Shown one piece after another: positions 18,717 to 28,849 of a stretch of 32,256 bases of DNA (the first letter of the stretch is position 1; each line of letters begins with the position of its first letter). The notes beneath the pieces are model-generated. The model did not search any database. It was not told the DNA's origin and was given only the letters and a program-made list of their open reading frames with translations. The stretch spans positions 1 to 32,256 of the forward strand of contig JAAZBK010000509.1 of the NCBI GenBank assembly GCA_012513855.1, read 5' to 3'. A program made the translations under genes and the position numbers. The DNA comes from Acidimicrobiales bacterium. Its GTDB lineage: Bacteria > Actinomycetota > Acidimicrobiia > Acidimicrobiales > Iamiaceae.

Positions 18717-19085
18717 TTATGTAAAGTGATTGTCGGAGGTCGTCCTCGGTTCGATCCACAGGTCGGCCAGCGGCCTTGCGTTGTCGAGGAGCCACCGCAG
18801 GGCGTCGGCCACGTCGGTCTGGTTGTGCTCGCCGGCCAGGTCCCGGTCGACGTCCTCCAGGGCGGCCTGGAGGCAGTACAGAGCGCCCTGGAGCTCTTCG
18901 AGGCGGAGTCGGTCGACGATCACGTCGTCGTCGTGCAGCCCGTGCGCGGCCGCCACCTTTCGGGCCATGTGGGCCTGCTGGCGACAACCCTGGCGGCAGT
19001 AGCGCCGGGGACGGCCGGTGCGGCGCGGATCGGGCAAGGGACGTCCGCACCACCGGCACCGCTCGATCATGGCTGGTTTCGTCAC
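18717..19085 (-). CDS. small protein with N-terminal Cys zinc-finger, unknown function
   Basis: CRWCGRPLPDPRRTGRPRRYCRQGCRQQAHMARK; alternative ATG start at 19070 (MIERCRWCG). Confidence 0.65.
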   Translation of the reverse strand: MTKPAMIERCRWCGRPLPDPRRTGRPRRYCRQGCRQQAHMARKVAAAHGLHDDDVIVDRLRLEELQGALYCLQAALEDVDRDLAGEHNQTDVADALRWLLDNARPLADLWIEPRTTSDNHFT

Positions 19086-19095
19086 GTGACGAAAC
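19076..19095. promoter_or_regulatory. perfect 20-bp palindrome, candidate operator
   Basis: GTTTCGTCACGTGACGAAAC is its own reverse complement; overlaps the GTG start (19085) and lies just upstream of the ATG (19070) of the zinc-finger ORF. Confidence 0.55.
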
Positions 19096-19146
19096 TAACC
19101 GATCTCGGGCGCCCTGGGCGGAGGTCTCGGGATCAGATGTCTCGGA

Positions 19147-19788
19147 TCAGAGGCCGCCGACGTTGATGCTTATCGTGCCGGTGCCGTCGGGGTCGCCGGC
19201 CAGGGAGACCGTGATCGACAGCTCACCTTCCTCGGCGGAGAGCTGCGCGAAGCCTCCGTCGGACGACTTGGTGAGGCTGTCGGAGACGATCTCGAAGCCG
19301 GCATCGGTCAGCGCGGCCTTGTAGTCCTCGTAGGCCTCCTCGATGTCGCCATCGAACTCGGCGATGACGCTGGCGCTCTTCTGGCCGTCCTGGGTGCTGA
19401 CGCTGCTGGTGAGCAGTTCTGCACCGCTGGGCAGAGCCAGGGCCTCGGGCCAACCCTCGGGAAGCTCGGCGTCGGCCCCGGTCGAGTACGTGGTCTCGCC
19501 GTCGTCGCCGCGGATCACCATGTTGCCGTCGGCATCGGCGGTCGAGACGTTGCCGTCGGCATCGGTCATGACCATGTTGCCGTCGGCGTCGACCGAGTAG
19601 CTGCTGCCATCCTCGCCCTCGATGGAGAACCCGTCACCGGAGATGTCGACGTTCCCGACGCCTTCGCCGCTCTCGAGGGCCTTCTCGGTGATCTTCTCGG
19701 CGGCCTTCTCAGCGGCCTTTCCGCAACCGCCGGCCAACACCAGCGCCCCCGCGACTCCGATTCCTGCCAGTGCCCGCTTCGTCCTCAT
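19147..19788 (-). CDS. lipoprotein with DG-containing nonapeptide repeats
   Basis: MRTKRALAGIGVAGALVLAGGC lipobox; repeat region GEDGSSYSV-DADGNMVMT-DADGNVSTA-DADGNMVIR-GDDGETTYS. Confidence 0.75.
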   Translation of the reverse strand: MRTKRALAGIGVAGALVLAGGCGKAAEKAAEKITEKALESGEGVGNVDISGDGFSIEGEDGSSYSVDADGNMVMTDADGNVSTADADGNMVIRGDDGETTYSTGADAELPEGWPEALALPSGAELLTSSVSTQDGQKSASVIAEFDGDIEEAYEDYKAALTDAGFEIVSDSLTKSSDGGFAQLSAEEGELSITVSLAGDPDGTGTISINVGGL

Positions 19789-19956
19789 CCCAAGTCCTCT
19801 CTCGGGGCGCATCGGCGCCTCGGTCGGGCGTACGTCGCCCCGTATCGGCGAGACCCTAGTGGCCTGGTCACCAAGGGTGGCGCAGCGACCACACGGCGGT
19901 GGTCGTGCACCGGCGCCGCGGAGCCGGCCCCGCTGTTACGATCTCGGGGCCGTCGC

Positions 19957-20129
19957 GCTCAGACGGGAGAGTGCCCTCAGGGGTACGCCGAAGGAGCAAT
20001 CCCTCCCCGGAATCTCTCAGGCCCCAGGACCGTCAGAGCAAGGCAACGCTGGAAAGCAGGTGCAGCGTCGCACCTCACCGAAGGGGAAAGCCCGACATCC
20101 GGGTGAAGCTCTCAGGTCCCATGACAGCG
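19957..20129 (+). promoter_or_regulatory. tandem glycine riboswitch upstream of gcvP
   Basis: Aptamer 1 (19962-20034): GACGG...CCGTC P1, core CGCCGAAGGAGCAA...ATCTCTCAGGCCCCAGGACCG. Aptamer 2 (20047-20129): CGCTG...CAGCG P1, core CACCGAAGGGGAAAGCCC...AGCTCTCAGGTCCCATGACAGCG. Possible leader-linker helix GCTC(19957-19960):GAGC(20036-20039). Confidence 0.92.
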
Positions 20130-20171
20130 GGGGAGGTCGACCCAACCGCGCCACCGGCCGAGGAGACCCCC

Positions 20172-23072
<2,901 letters not shown>

Positions 23073-23145
23073 ACGTGGTAGCACGGCTACGCGGTTTCGT
23101 CCTCTGTCACCGAAACGGCGGCCGTTGCATCACACGACATGGGAG

Positions 23146-24051
23146 ATGAAGAACGTGTGGAAGTTCAAGCGTCTGATGGCGATACCCGTTGTGGTGCTGT
23201 GTGGTGCTTTGGTGGCTTGCGAACCGCCACCGCCGCCCGACGGGCGTGATCTGGGCGTGGTCGTCACGTTTCCGTCGGCGGTGCCACCCGGCGCACCCGT
23301 GCCGTTCGTGGCCCAACTCACCAACCACGGCACCGCCTCGGCTTCGGGCATCTCGTTCTCGATCGGTGCCACCAACGCGGCGTCGGTGAAGTTCACCGAC
23401 ACGATGTCGCTCGGCTCGTGCAGTGGCTACGACACCTCGGTCGTGACGTGCACCATCGAGTCTCAACCCGTGCAGCCCGGCTTCACCTGGGCGATCCAGG
23501 GAACGATCGAGTTCCCGGCCAACGGAGAGGCCAACGTGGTGGCTGGCGCACACTCCGATGGAACCGAACCCACGGCCGATCCGCACCTGAACTACGACGT
23601 GGTCGCAGTCTCGGTGGCTCCGGTCGACACGGTCGACCTGCGGCCGGTCGCCTGGTCGTACTGGCCGAGCTCGAACCATCAGGTCGGGAACACGGTCGAC
23701 TCCTACACCACGGTCTGGGTACCCCAGAGCCCCGTCGTCGGCATCGCCGTCAGCCAGACCTTCCCGGAGAGCTTCCAGATCGAGTCCGCCTACATGGGCT
23801 GGACCGAGGACCATCCCGACTTCTCCACGCCGAGCTTCAGCGGCACCTGCACGACGTCGGGCAACACGGTGACCTGCACCGCAGATCGCACCGTGCAGTG
23901 GGCGTCCAGTCTCATGATGCGGGTTTCGGTCACACCGACCGAGTCCGGCACCTTCTACGTCGAGCACACGGCCTCGTCAGATCATCCCGAGCCGAGCCCA
24001 GACCCCAACCCGAACACGGTGTCGAACCACGCGATCGTGGTCGACCCCTAG
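23146..24051 (+). CDS. secreted lipoprotein with DUF11-like repeats
   Basis: MKNVWKFKRLMAIPVVVLCGALVACEPPPPP signal with LVAC lipobox; DLGVVVTFPSAVPPGAPVPFVAQLTNHGTASASGISFSI; repeats with Cys pairs (GSCSGYDTSVVTCTI, GTCTTSGNTVTCTA). Confidence 0.72.
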   Translation: MKNVWKFKRLMAIPVVVLCGALVACEPPPPPDGRDLGVVVTFPSAVPPGAPVPFVAQLTNHGTASASGISFSIGATNAASVKFTDTMSLGSCSGYDTSVVTCTIESQPVQPGFTWAIQGTIEFPANGEANVVAGAHSDGTEPTADPHLNYDVVAVSVAPVDTVDLRPVAWSYWPSSNHQVGNTVDSYTTVWVPQSPVVGIAVSQTFPESFQIESAYMGWTEDHPDFSTPSFSGTCTTSGNTVTCTADRTVQWASSLMMRVSVTPTESGTFYVEHTASSDHPEPSPDPNPNTVSNHAIVVDP

Positions 24052-24064
24052 GGGAGCGTTCGCT

Positions 24065-25126
24065 CTACTTCTTCTCCACGAACGGTCCCTTGACCACCTG
24101 GGCGGGGACGGCGTCGCCGCGCACGTCGATGGCCACTTCGTCGCCGATCTCGACCTCGGGGGGCAGGAACGCCAGGGCGATGCCGTGCCCGAGCGCCGGG
24201 GAGAAGTTGCCGCTGGTGACCACGCCCGCCGGCTCGCCGTCGACCAGCACGGTCTGCTCGGCGCGTGGGGGGCGGCGTCCCTCGACGGTGAGGCTGCGCA
24301 GACGACGCTGCACTCCCCGCTCGCGCTCCGCCAGCAGCGCCTCCTTGCCGATGAAGCCCGACGGCTTGTCCCATGCCACCACCCAGCCCAGACCGGCCTG
24401 GAGCGGGGTGATGCCCGCACCCAACTCGTGTCCGTGCAGCGGCAGGGCGGCCTCCAGCCGCAACGTGTCCCGTGCGCCGAGCCCGGCCGGCTTGAAGCCC
24501 GCGGCCATGAACGTGTCCCAGGTGGATGACGCGTGCTCGGCTGCCACCGCGATCTCCACGCCGTCCTCGCCGGTGTAGCCGGTTCCGGCCACCGTGCAGG
24601 CCACACCGTTCCAGTCCAGCTCCTGAACCCGGAACCGCCCGACGTCGGCCGCGGCCGGGAAGACCTCGGCCAGCAGCCGGCGCGCTTCGGGACCCTGGAG
24701 CGCGATCAGAGCCCGCTCCGCGGTGACGTCGACCGCACCGCCGCCCAGCGCGGCGATCACGTCGTCGGTGTTGGAGGCGTTGGGCATGACGTCGAAGCGT
24801 TCGGCGTCGATCCACCACACGATGATGTCGTCTAGCACCGACGCGTCTGAGGCATCGAGCAGGTGCGTGTACTGGGCTCGCCCGGGAGCGATCCTGGTGA
24901 GGTCGTTGGTGAGCGCGGCCTGGAGCCGGTCGAGGGCGTCGGGCCCGGTGACCCGGACCGTTCCCAGGTGGCTCACGTCGAAGGCCACCGCTGCCTCCCG
25001 GCACGCCTTGTGCTCGGCCAGGGTGCCGTCGGCGTAGTTGAGCGGCATGTCCCAACCGCCGAAGGGCACCATCTTGGCGCCGAGGGCGCGGTGGTTGGAG
25101 TCGAGGGGCGAGTGCTTGAGCGTCAC
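24065..25126 (-). CDS. gcvT: aminomethyltransferase (glycine cleavage T-protein)
   Basis: VTLKHSPLDSNHRALGAKMVPFGGWDMPLNYADGTLAEHKACREAAVAFDVSHLGTVRVTGPDALDRLQAALTNDL; GTG start; upstream track extension is not gcvT. Confidence 0.94.
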   Translation of the reverse strand: MTLKHSPLDSNHRALGAKMVPFGGWDMPLNYADGTLAEHKACREAAVAFDVSHLGTVRVTGPDALDRLQAALTNDLTRIAPGRAQYTHLLDASDASVLDDIIVWWIDAERFDVMPNASNTDDVIAALGGGAVDVTAERALIALQGPEARRLLAEVFPAAADVGRFRVQELDWNGVACTVAGTGYTGEDGVEIAVAAEHASSTWDTFMAAGFKPAGLGARDTLRLEAALPLHGHELGAGITPLQAGLGWVVAWDKPSGFIGKEALLAERERGVQRRLRSLTVEGRRPPRAEQTVLVDGEPAGVVTSGNFSPALGHGIALAFLPPEVEIGDEVAIDVRGDAVPAQVVKGPFVEKK

Positions 25127-25166
25127 GGCACCGATCGTAGGTTGCGGGCCGTGGGAGGCGGAACGG

Positions 25167-25628
25167 TCAGGCCACCGAGTGGTCGGTGGCGTCTGCTCCA
25201 CCCCGGAAGGGGAAGGTGCCCAGGCCGAGGAGCCCGAGGGGCTCCCCCGCCGGCGACCGGGCCTCGAGGTCGGTGAGCTGCTCTGGGGGCTCCAGGCCGA
25301 AGCGGACCAGGAGCTGCAGGTAGTCGCGCTGGTACACGAGCGACACGTCGATCTCGGGGTGCATCTCGCGAAGCCGCCGGAGCTTGCGGTTCTTGCGGGT
25401 GACCAGCTTCTGGTTGAGCGTGGTGACCTCCAGGTACCGGCCGTGGTCGGGTAGCCAGAAGTCGGGGCTGAACGCCGAGGTGGGGTGGCCGTCGTCGCCG
25501 CGCGACAGCACGAACGTGTGGGGCTCGTACTCCCAGCGCACGGCGTAGAAGTCCAGCAGTCGGGCCAGCTGCCGCTCCGCGTTGTGCGCGAAGCGGGTGC
25601 GCTCGTACGGCAGCCCGACCGGCTCCAG
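25167..25628 (-). CDS. putative PD-(D/E)XK nuclease-fold protein; start codon uncertain
   Basis: FAHNAERQLARLLDFYAVRWEYEPHTF...FSPDFWLPDHGRYLEVTTLNQKLVTRKNRKLRRLREM...VSLVYQRDYLQLL. The GTG start at 25541 removes the N-terminal helix; CTG at 25628 follows the in-frame TGA. Confidence 0.5.
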   Translation of the reverse strand: MEPVGLPYERTRFAHNAERQLARLLDFYAVRWEYEPHTFVLSRGDDGHPTSAFSPDFWLPDHGRYLEVTTLNQKLVTRKNRKLRRLREMHPEIDVSLVYQRDYLQLLVRFGLEPPEQLTDLEARSPAGEPLGLLGLGTFPFRGGADATDHSVA

Positions 25629-25631
25629 GGC

Positions 25632-26138
25632 TCAGCCCCCCGAGGCTGCCCGTCGGGGACGTGGGGCCGCCTTCTGCGCCTTGGCCGGCGCAACGGCCAG
25701 CTTGCCAGCAGCAGCGTCGGCCGGGCGGAGGTGGACGATGGCGTCGTCGACCTCCTTCTGCACGCCGCCGAGCGATAGCAGGTTGGTCATGACGCCCTGG
25801 CCGCGCTTGAGGACGTCGATCAGCTCGTCGTCGTCGCGCACGAGGATGGCCGATCCCCCGCTGATGATGAGCTGAGCCGACGCGATGTCCTCGCCGAGGT
25901 GATCGCGGAGGTAGCTGAACGCCTCCCGCACCGACTCGAGCTTGATGCCGGAGTCGAGCAGGGTCTTGACGACCTTGAGCTCGAGCAGGTCTCGGTACGA
26001 GTAGCGCCGCCGGCTGCCGCTCCCGGTGGCGTCGGCCAGCGACGGTCGGACCAGATCTGTGCGCGCCCAGTAGTCCAGCTGCCGGTAGGTGATGCCGACG
26101 ATCTCGGCTGCCTTCTTGCCGCTGAAGTGCTCGGACAT
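25632..26138 (-). CDS. MerR family transcriptional regulator
   Basis: SGKKAAEIVGITYRQLDYWARTDLVRPSLADATGSGSRRRYSYRDLLELKVVKTLLDSGIKLESVREA. Confidence 0.9.
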   Translation of the reverse strand: MSEHFSGKKAAEIVGITYRQLDYWARTDLVRPSLADATGSGSRRRYSYRDLLELKVVKTLLDSGIKLESVREAFSYLRDHLGEDIASAQLIISGGSAILVRDDDELIDVLKRGQGVMTNLLSLGGVQKEVDDAIVHLRPADAAAGKLAVAPAKAQKAAPRPRRAASGG

Positions 26139-26184
26139 CGCTGGCTCCCGATGGATCGACGCTCGACGCTGGGTGGACGAAGTG

Positions 26185-26214
26185 ACCACACCGCTGAAAC
26201 TACGCCGGTGTGGT
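26185..26214. promoter_or_regulatory. inverted repeat upstream of the merR gene
   Basis: ACCACACCG (26185-26193) / CGGTGTGGT (26206-26214), perfect 9-bp arms with a 12-bp spacer. Confidence 0.5.
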
Positions 26215-26304
26215 ACGCCCACAGTACGGGTACTCCGCGCGCCGGTCAACCATGGGGACGGCGGGGCATGGGGACGCGACGGGGATCAGGCCGGCGCGGG
26301 CAGC

Positions 26305-26796
26305 TCAGATGGCGAAGTCCTCGGGGTCGACCGAGTTGATGAAGTCCTTGAACTGCTCCACCACCTCTTCTTGGACCTCGGGCTCGCCCTCGGCCTCGTC
26401 GGGGTAGGCGGCCTCGTCGAGCACCTCTTCGGCCGCGTAGATCGGCGAACCCGTGCGTGCGGCCAGGGCCAGGGCGTCGGACGGCCGGGATGACACGGTG
26501 TGGGTGCCGTCGCTCCCGTGCAGTTCCAGCTCCGCGTGGAACACGCCTTCGCGAAGCTCGGTGACCACGATCTTCTCGAGGCTCACGCCCAGGTCGTCGA
26601 GTACGTCGCGCAGGAGGTCGTGGGTCATCGGCCGGGGCGTGACCACCTCTTCGAGGGCAAAGGCGATGGCGGTGGCCTCGGGGGCACCGATGAAGATCGG
26701 CAGAACCCGCTGGTCGCCGCCCACCTCCCGCAGGAGCGCGATCGGTGAGCTGCTCGGCATCTCAACACGCACTCCGACGAGCTCCATCTCGACCAC
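26305..26796 (-). CDS. bifunctional nuclease family protein (BFN, DUF151)
   Basis: MELVGVRVEMPSSSPIALLREVGGDQRVLPIFIGAPEATAIAFALEEVVTPRPMTHDLL...SSRPSDALALAARTGSPIYAAEEVLDEA. Confidence 0.93.
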   Translation of the reverse strand: MVEMELVGVRVEMPSSSPIALLREVGGDQRVLPIFIGAPEATAIAFALEEVVTPRPMTHDLLRDVLDDLGVSLEKIVVTELREGVFHAELELHGSDGTHTVSSRPSDALALAARTGSPIYAAEEVLDEAAYPDEAEGEPEVQEEVVEQFKDFINSVDPEDFAI

Positions 26797-26837
26797 GGAT
26801 CCACCCTACCGCCGCTCGTTGCCGCTGTGGAGGCGGA

Positions 26838-27425
26838 TCAGGCGGGCTGCTGCGAGGCTCCGTAGAGGGCGGGCACGTGACGATCGGGATCGTCGACCAG
26901 CGCGGTTCCGTCGACCGCCCACAGGTCGACCAGGTTGCGGTAGCGGCCCGCGTAGTCGAGGCCGTAGCCGAGCAGGAAGCGATCGGGTGCCTCGAACGCG
27001 GCGTAGTCGGGGCTGGCGGGAAGCAGCCGTCGGGCCGGCTTGTCGGCGAGGGTCGCCACCTTGATCGAGCGGGGCGACCCCGCCGCCAGGTGACGTGTGA
27101 TGAAGTCGGCGGTGAGACCGGTGTCGAAGGTGCCGGTGACCACGACCACCTCGGCGTCGGTCACCGAGCGCTCGACGTCCTTCACCAGCCGCGCCCGCTT
27201 CTCGTTGCCGTCGAACGGGGCTATCCCGATGAACTCGACGTGGACCGGGACGTCCAACTCCCGAACGACGTCGGCGAGGAACATCACCGAGCCCTTGAGC
27301 ACCGACACCACCGTGAGACCGCGGGGATGGTCGGCCTCGATCTCCGCGGCCACGCGGGCCACCTGGCGCCGGATCTCCGCGTGGTCGGCGACGAGCAGGA
27401 GGTCGGGGTCTGGAGTCCCCGACAC
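26838..27425 (-). CDS. hypoxanthine phosphoribosyltransferase-like protein
   Basis: VVSVLKGSVMFLADVVRELDVPVHVEFIG...VVVVTGTFDTGLTADFI...IKVATLADKPARR...YAAFEAPDRFLLGYGLDYAGRYRNL. Confidence 0.82.
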   Translation of the reverse strand: MSGTPDPDLLLVADHAEIRRQVARVAAEIEADHPRGLTVVSVLKGSVMFLADVVRELDVPVHVEFIGIAPFDGNEKRARLVKDVERSVTDAEVVVVTGTFDTGLTADFITRHLAAGSPRSIKVATLADKPARRLLPASPDYAAFEAPDRFLLGYGLDYAGRYRNLVDLWAVDGTALVDDPDRHVPALYGASQQPA

Positions 27426-27426
27426 G

Positions 27427-28371
27427 TCAGGCCCGGTCGAGGTGCTTGCGGAGGTTGGCTCTCAGCAGCGCGGCGCGCAGGTCGTGGCCGTGGTCGGCCA
27501 GTTCCTCGACCAGCTCCACCGCCTGGCGCCGAGCCTCGGGGTTGCGCTGCTTGAGCAACGGCATGGCGAGCTGCTCTAGGAAGCCGGCTTCGCGTTCGGC
27601 CGCCACCTTGTACATGCGCAGGTGGCGGGCGCCGATCCCGTGGTCGATGAACGAGGCCGCCTTGCGGGCGATGACGAGGGCGTCGCCGTCGTAGTAGGTG
27701 TCGTCGCCCATGGCCCGGCCGACCACCAAGCCGAACTTCTCGAGCTCGCGCAACGACTCCTCGGTGAGGCCTGCGGCGGCCTGCAGCTCGGCGGCGGTGA
27801 GGTTGACCTCGGTGACCTCGGCGCTCAGCTGCACCTTGCGCGCCCTGGGGGCCTCGGCTCCGCCGCGCCCGCTCTTGGCCAGGTCGGCCATCCAGATCGG
27901 CTGGGGCCGGTCGGCGTCATCGAGCTCTCCGGCCGGCATCGATGCACGCACCTTCGACCCCGCCGATGCGGCCGTGCCGCCTGACCCGGTTCCGGTCGCG
28001 CTGGCCGGGGCTGCCGCCGGTGCCGGATCGGACCCGCCGTCGGGGCTGAAAGGAAGGGGCCCGGTGGAGCCGGCGGGGCCGGTGCCGGACGCGGAGTCGG
28101 GACCGGCGGGAGCGTCCGGCGAGCCGTCGGCCAGGCGGTCCTTGATGACCTTCAGGGGCAGGAAGTTCTCGCGCTGCTGGGTGAGGATCCACCGCAGGCG
28201 TTCGATGTCTGTGCCGTAGAACTTGCGATAGCCGGACGGCGTGCGCTCGGGATCGATCAGGCCCTGGCTCTCCAGGAAGCGGATCTTGGAGATGGTGACG
28301 TCGGGGAACTCCTCCTGGAGGAGCGTGAGGACCTCGCCTATCGACAGGTGCTGGTCGCCCACCTCAGGCAC
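27427..28371 (-). CDS. ftsR: MerR family transcriptional regulator, FtsR-like
   Basis: LSIGEVLTLLQEEFPDVTISKIRFLESQGLIDPERTPSGYRKFYGTDIERLRWILTQQRENFLPLKVIKDRL; immediately downstream of garA as in mycobacteria. Confidence 0.85.
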   Translation of the reverse strand: MPEVGDQHLSIGEVLTLLQEEFPDVTISKIRFLESQGLIDPERTPSGYRKFYGTDIERLRWILTQQRENFLPLKVIKDRLADGSPDAPAGPDSASGTGPAGSTGPLPFSPDGGSDPAPAAAPASATGTGSGGTAASAGSKVRASMPAGELDDADRPQPIWMADLAKSGRGGAEAPRARKVQLSAEVTEVNLTAAELQAAAGLTEESLRELEKFGLVVGRAMGDDTYYDGDALVIARKAASFIDHGIGARHLRMYKVAAEREAGFLEQLAMPLLKQRNPEARRQAVELVEELADHGHDLRAALLRANLRKHLDRA

Positions 28372-28840
28372 CGCCGCCGGCGATGAACACCAGCTTGAAC
28401 CGACCGACCTGAAGCTCGTCTCCGTTGTTCAGCGGGACGTCGCCTTCGATGATGCGCTGGTTCACGTAGGTGCCGTTGAGCGATCCGACGTCTCTCACCA
28501 CGTAGCCCGACGTGGTTCGCTCCAGTTCGACGTGGCGCCGCGAGACCGTGACGTCGTCGAGGAAGATGTCGGAGTCGGGGTGGCGGCCGGCGGTGGTTAT
28601 GACGTGCTCGAGCGCGAACTCCGACCCCGAGTTGGGGCCCCGGGTGGCGATGAGCACTCCCCCGCTGGGAACGTCGTGGACGTCGACCTCCACCTCGTCG
28701 AGGGCACCCTGGGGGTCGATGGCGAAGGTGATGGTGCGAGGTTCCTCGTCTGAGCGCGGCAGGGACTGGCCGCACGAGGAGCAGAAGTTCGCTCCCGGCT
28801 GGTTCCCGTGACCGCAGTTCGTGCAGAAGATCTCGACCAC
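28364..28840 (-). CDS. garA: FHA-domain protein, GarA/OdhI-like, with N-terminal zinc ribbon
   Basis: TRGPNSGSEFALEHVITTAGRHPDSDIFLDDVTVSRRHVELERTTSGYVVRDVGSLNGTYVNQRIIEGDVPLNNGDELQVGRFKLVFI; N-terminus CTNCGHGNQPGANFCSSCG. Confidence 0.88.
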   Translation of the reverse strand: MVEIFCTNCGHGNQPGANFCSSCGQSLPRSDEEPRTITFAIDPQGALDEVEVDVHDVPSGGVLIATRGPNSGSEFALEHVITTAGRHPDSDIFLDDVTVSRRHVELERTTSGYVVRDVGSLNGTYVNQRIIEGDVPLNNGDELQVGRFKLVFIAGGGA

Positions 28841-28849
28841 CCCTGAGGC

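Noticed and set aside
19500-19600. GTTGCCGTCGGCATCGG repeats considered as a DNA regulatory repeat
   Set aside because: Explained by codons of the DADGN peptide repeats of the lipoprotein.
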